Assembly (NCBI GenBank): GCA_003232155.1
Contig: QILY01000032.1
Span: 1 to 5,913, forward strand
Origin: Maribacter sp.
GTDB lineage: Bacteria; Bacteroidota; Bacteroidia; Flavobacteriales; Flavobacteriaceae
Direction of reading: 5' to 3'
Length of the DNA stretch: 5,913 nt
A program made the position numbers and the translations under genes. Below the pieces are notes generated by a model. That model was not told where the DNA came from. It made no database searches and saw only the letters and a list, made by a program, of their open reading frames with translations. Shown piece after piece: positions 4,633 to 5,913 of the stretch. How positions within the stretch are numbered: the first letter of the stretch is position 1; every line of letters starts with the position of its first letter.

Positions 4633-5913
4633 ATGAACATATCATACAACTGGTTAAAACAATTCATAAAAATAGACTGGAATGCTGATCAAACTGCCGA
4701 ACTTTTGACCGACCTAGGTCTTGAAGTAGAAGGTATAACAGCATATGAATCTGTAAAAGGAGGGCTTAAAGGAATTGTAATAGGTCATGTTTTAACTTGT
4801 GAAATACCAATGCCGACAAATTAAAATTAACTACTGTAGATATAGGTTTAGATACCCCTGTTCAAATTGTTTGTGGTGCTCCAAATGTAGCTGCCGGACA
4901 AAAAGTACCTGTTGCTACAGTAGGTACAACACTTTACACGAAAGATGGGGAAGCCTGGACCATAAAAAAAGGAAAGATTCGTGGGGAGGAAAGTTATGGT
5001 ATGATCTGTGCCGAAGATGAAATTGGTTTAGGTGAAGGTCATGATGGTATTCTTGTTTTAGATGATTCCCTAAAAGTAGGCACACCTTGTGCTGAAGTTT
5101 TTGAAATTGAGAATGACACTGTTTTTGAAATAGGCTTAACTCCAAACCGTGCCGATGCTATGAGCCATTTTGGGGTTGCACGTGACCTTAGGGCAGGACT
5201 AATTCAAAAAGAAATAGTCAAAGAATTGATTACACCATCAATAAGTAATTTTAATATTACGGATAGAACATTAAAAATTGATGTTACAGTCGAAAATAAC
5301 GAATTGGCACCAAGATATTGTGGTGTTACTCTGAGTAATTTAATTATAGAACCTTCGCCCGATTGGTTAAAAAATAGATTGAAGGCTATAGGGATTACAC
5401 CAAAAAACAACATTGTTGATGCTACTAATTATGTACTTCATGAACTAGGGCAACCACTACATGCATTTGATGCGGCAAAAATAAAGGGCAATAAAATTAA
5501 TGTGAAAACAATGCCTAAAGGAACAAAATTCATCACATTGGATGAAGTTGAAAGAGAGTTGCATGAAGAAGACTTAATGATATGTGATGCAGAAAAACCA
5601 ATGTGTATTGCGGGTGTTTTTGGAGGTTCATTTTCAGGTGTAACCGAGAACACTACTTCAATATTTTTGGAGAGTGCTTATTTTGATCCGGTTACTATAC
5701 GTAAGTCGGCCAAAAGGCACGGTTTGAACACTGATGCTTCTTTCCGGTTTGAACGCGGTATTGATATTGAGAAAGTAGAATACGCTTTACGAAGAGCCGC
5801 TATTTTAATCAGAGAAATTGCAGGTGGTGATATTACTTCAGAAATTGTTGACCTATACCCTAATAAAGTTCAAGATTACCAAGTGTTCTTGAGTTTTGAA
5901 AAAGTCAAGAAAT
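4633..5913 (+). pseudogene. pheT: Phenylalanine-tRNA ligase beta subunit, frameshifted and cut by the window end
   Basis: PheT pairs with PheS to charge tRNA-Phe; the beta subunit binds tRNA and edits mischarged tyrosine. The gene starts at ATG 4633 (MNISYNWLKQFI, the usual N-terminus). The first frame is PheT-like to about 4803 and then stops at TAA 4822-4824. PheT sequence resumes in another frame with NADKLKL from 4809 and stays open for 368 codons to the right edge. Compared with the usual EKHPNADKL of the tRNA-binding OB domain, four bases are missing between 4801 and 4809. The resumed part shows the OB domain, then the B3/B4 editing domain with NIVDATNYVLHELGQPLHAF and KRHGLNTDASFRFERG, and reaches the start of B5 (LSFEKVKK). 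About half of a typical 800-residue PheT is present. Because the gene is normally essential and everything else is well conserved, a sequencing or assembly error is as likely as a real mutation. Confidence 0.88.

Noticed and set aside
4799..5020. Plus-strand frame of 73 codons rich in Cys, Arg and Tyr
   Set aside because: It overlaps the resumed pheT frame, which has clear PheT homology, and its own composition is unlike a real protein.

Overview
The window looks like chromosome from a member of the Flavobacteriaceae (Bacteroidetes). Base composition is AT-rich, the start codons follow A-rich leaders rather than clear Shine-Dalgarno sites, and the LeuA, LeuB and PheT protein sequences read like flavobacterial versions. 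The TlpA-like gene encodes a lipoprotein of a type common in this phylum. The genus cannot be fixed from the sequence alone.

Layout. (1) Positions 1-315, minus strand: the first 105 residues of an uncharacterised conserved protein that runs off the left edge. (2) Positions 316-460: a divergent intergenic region with a 14-bp perfect palindrome and two small dyads just before leuA. (3) Positions 461-2754, plus strand: leuA and leuB, overlapping by one base, encoding the first and third enzymes of leucine synthesis. leuC and leuD, needed for the middle step, are not here. (4) Positions 2755-3109: intergenic, mostly filled by a 276-bp element with 18/20-matching terminal inverted repeats and a GC-rich insert-like core. 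(5) Positions 3110-4336, minus strand: a lipoprotein with two similar N-terminal beta-rich units and a C-terminal thioredoxin fold, convergent with leuAB. (6) Positions 4337-4632: a divergent intergenic region holding a 162-bp near-palindrome with perfect 19-bp ends. (7) Positions 4633 to the right edge, plus strand: pheT, the beta subunit of phenylalanine-tRNA ligase, whose frame is broken after about 57 codons.

How the genes relate. LeuA and LeuB serve one pathway and are probably co-transcribed and translationally coupled. The other genes are not obviously linked to them. The most unusual points are the two unrelated-looking inverted-repeat elements in the two larger intergenic gaps, which nevertheless share a short GC-rich motif; the replacement of a normally invariant metal-site aspartate in LeuB by glycine; and the frameshift in pheT, which is normally an essential gene. 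No convincing new defence or multi-gene system is visible. The window is mostly housekeeping genes with short repeat elements between them.
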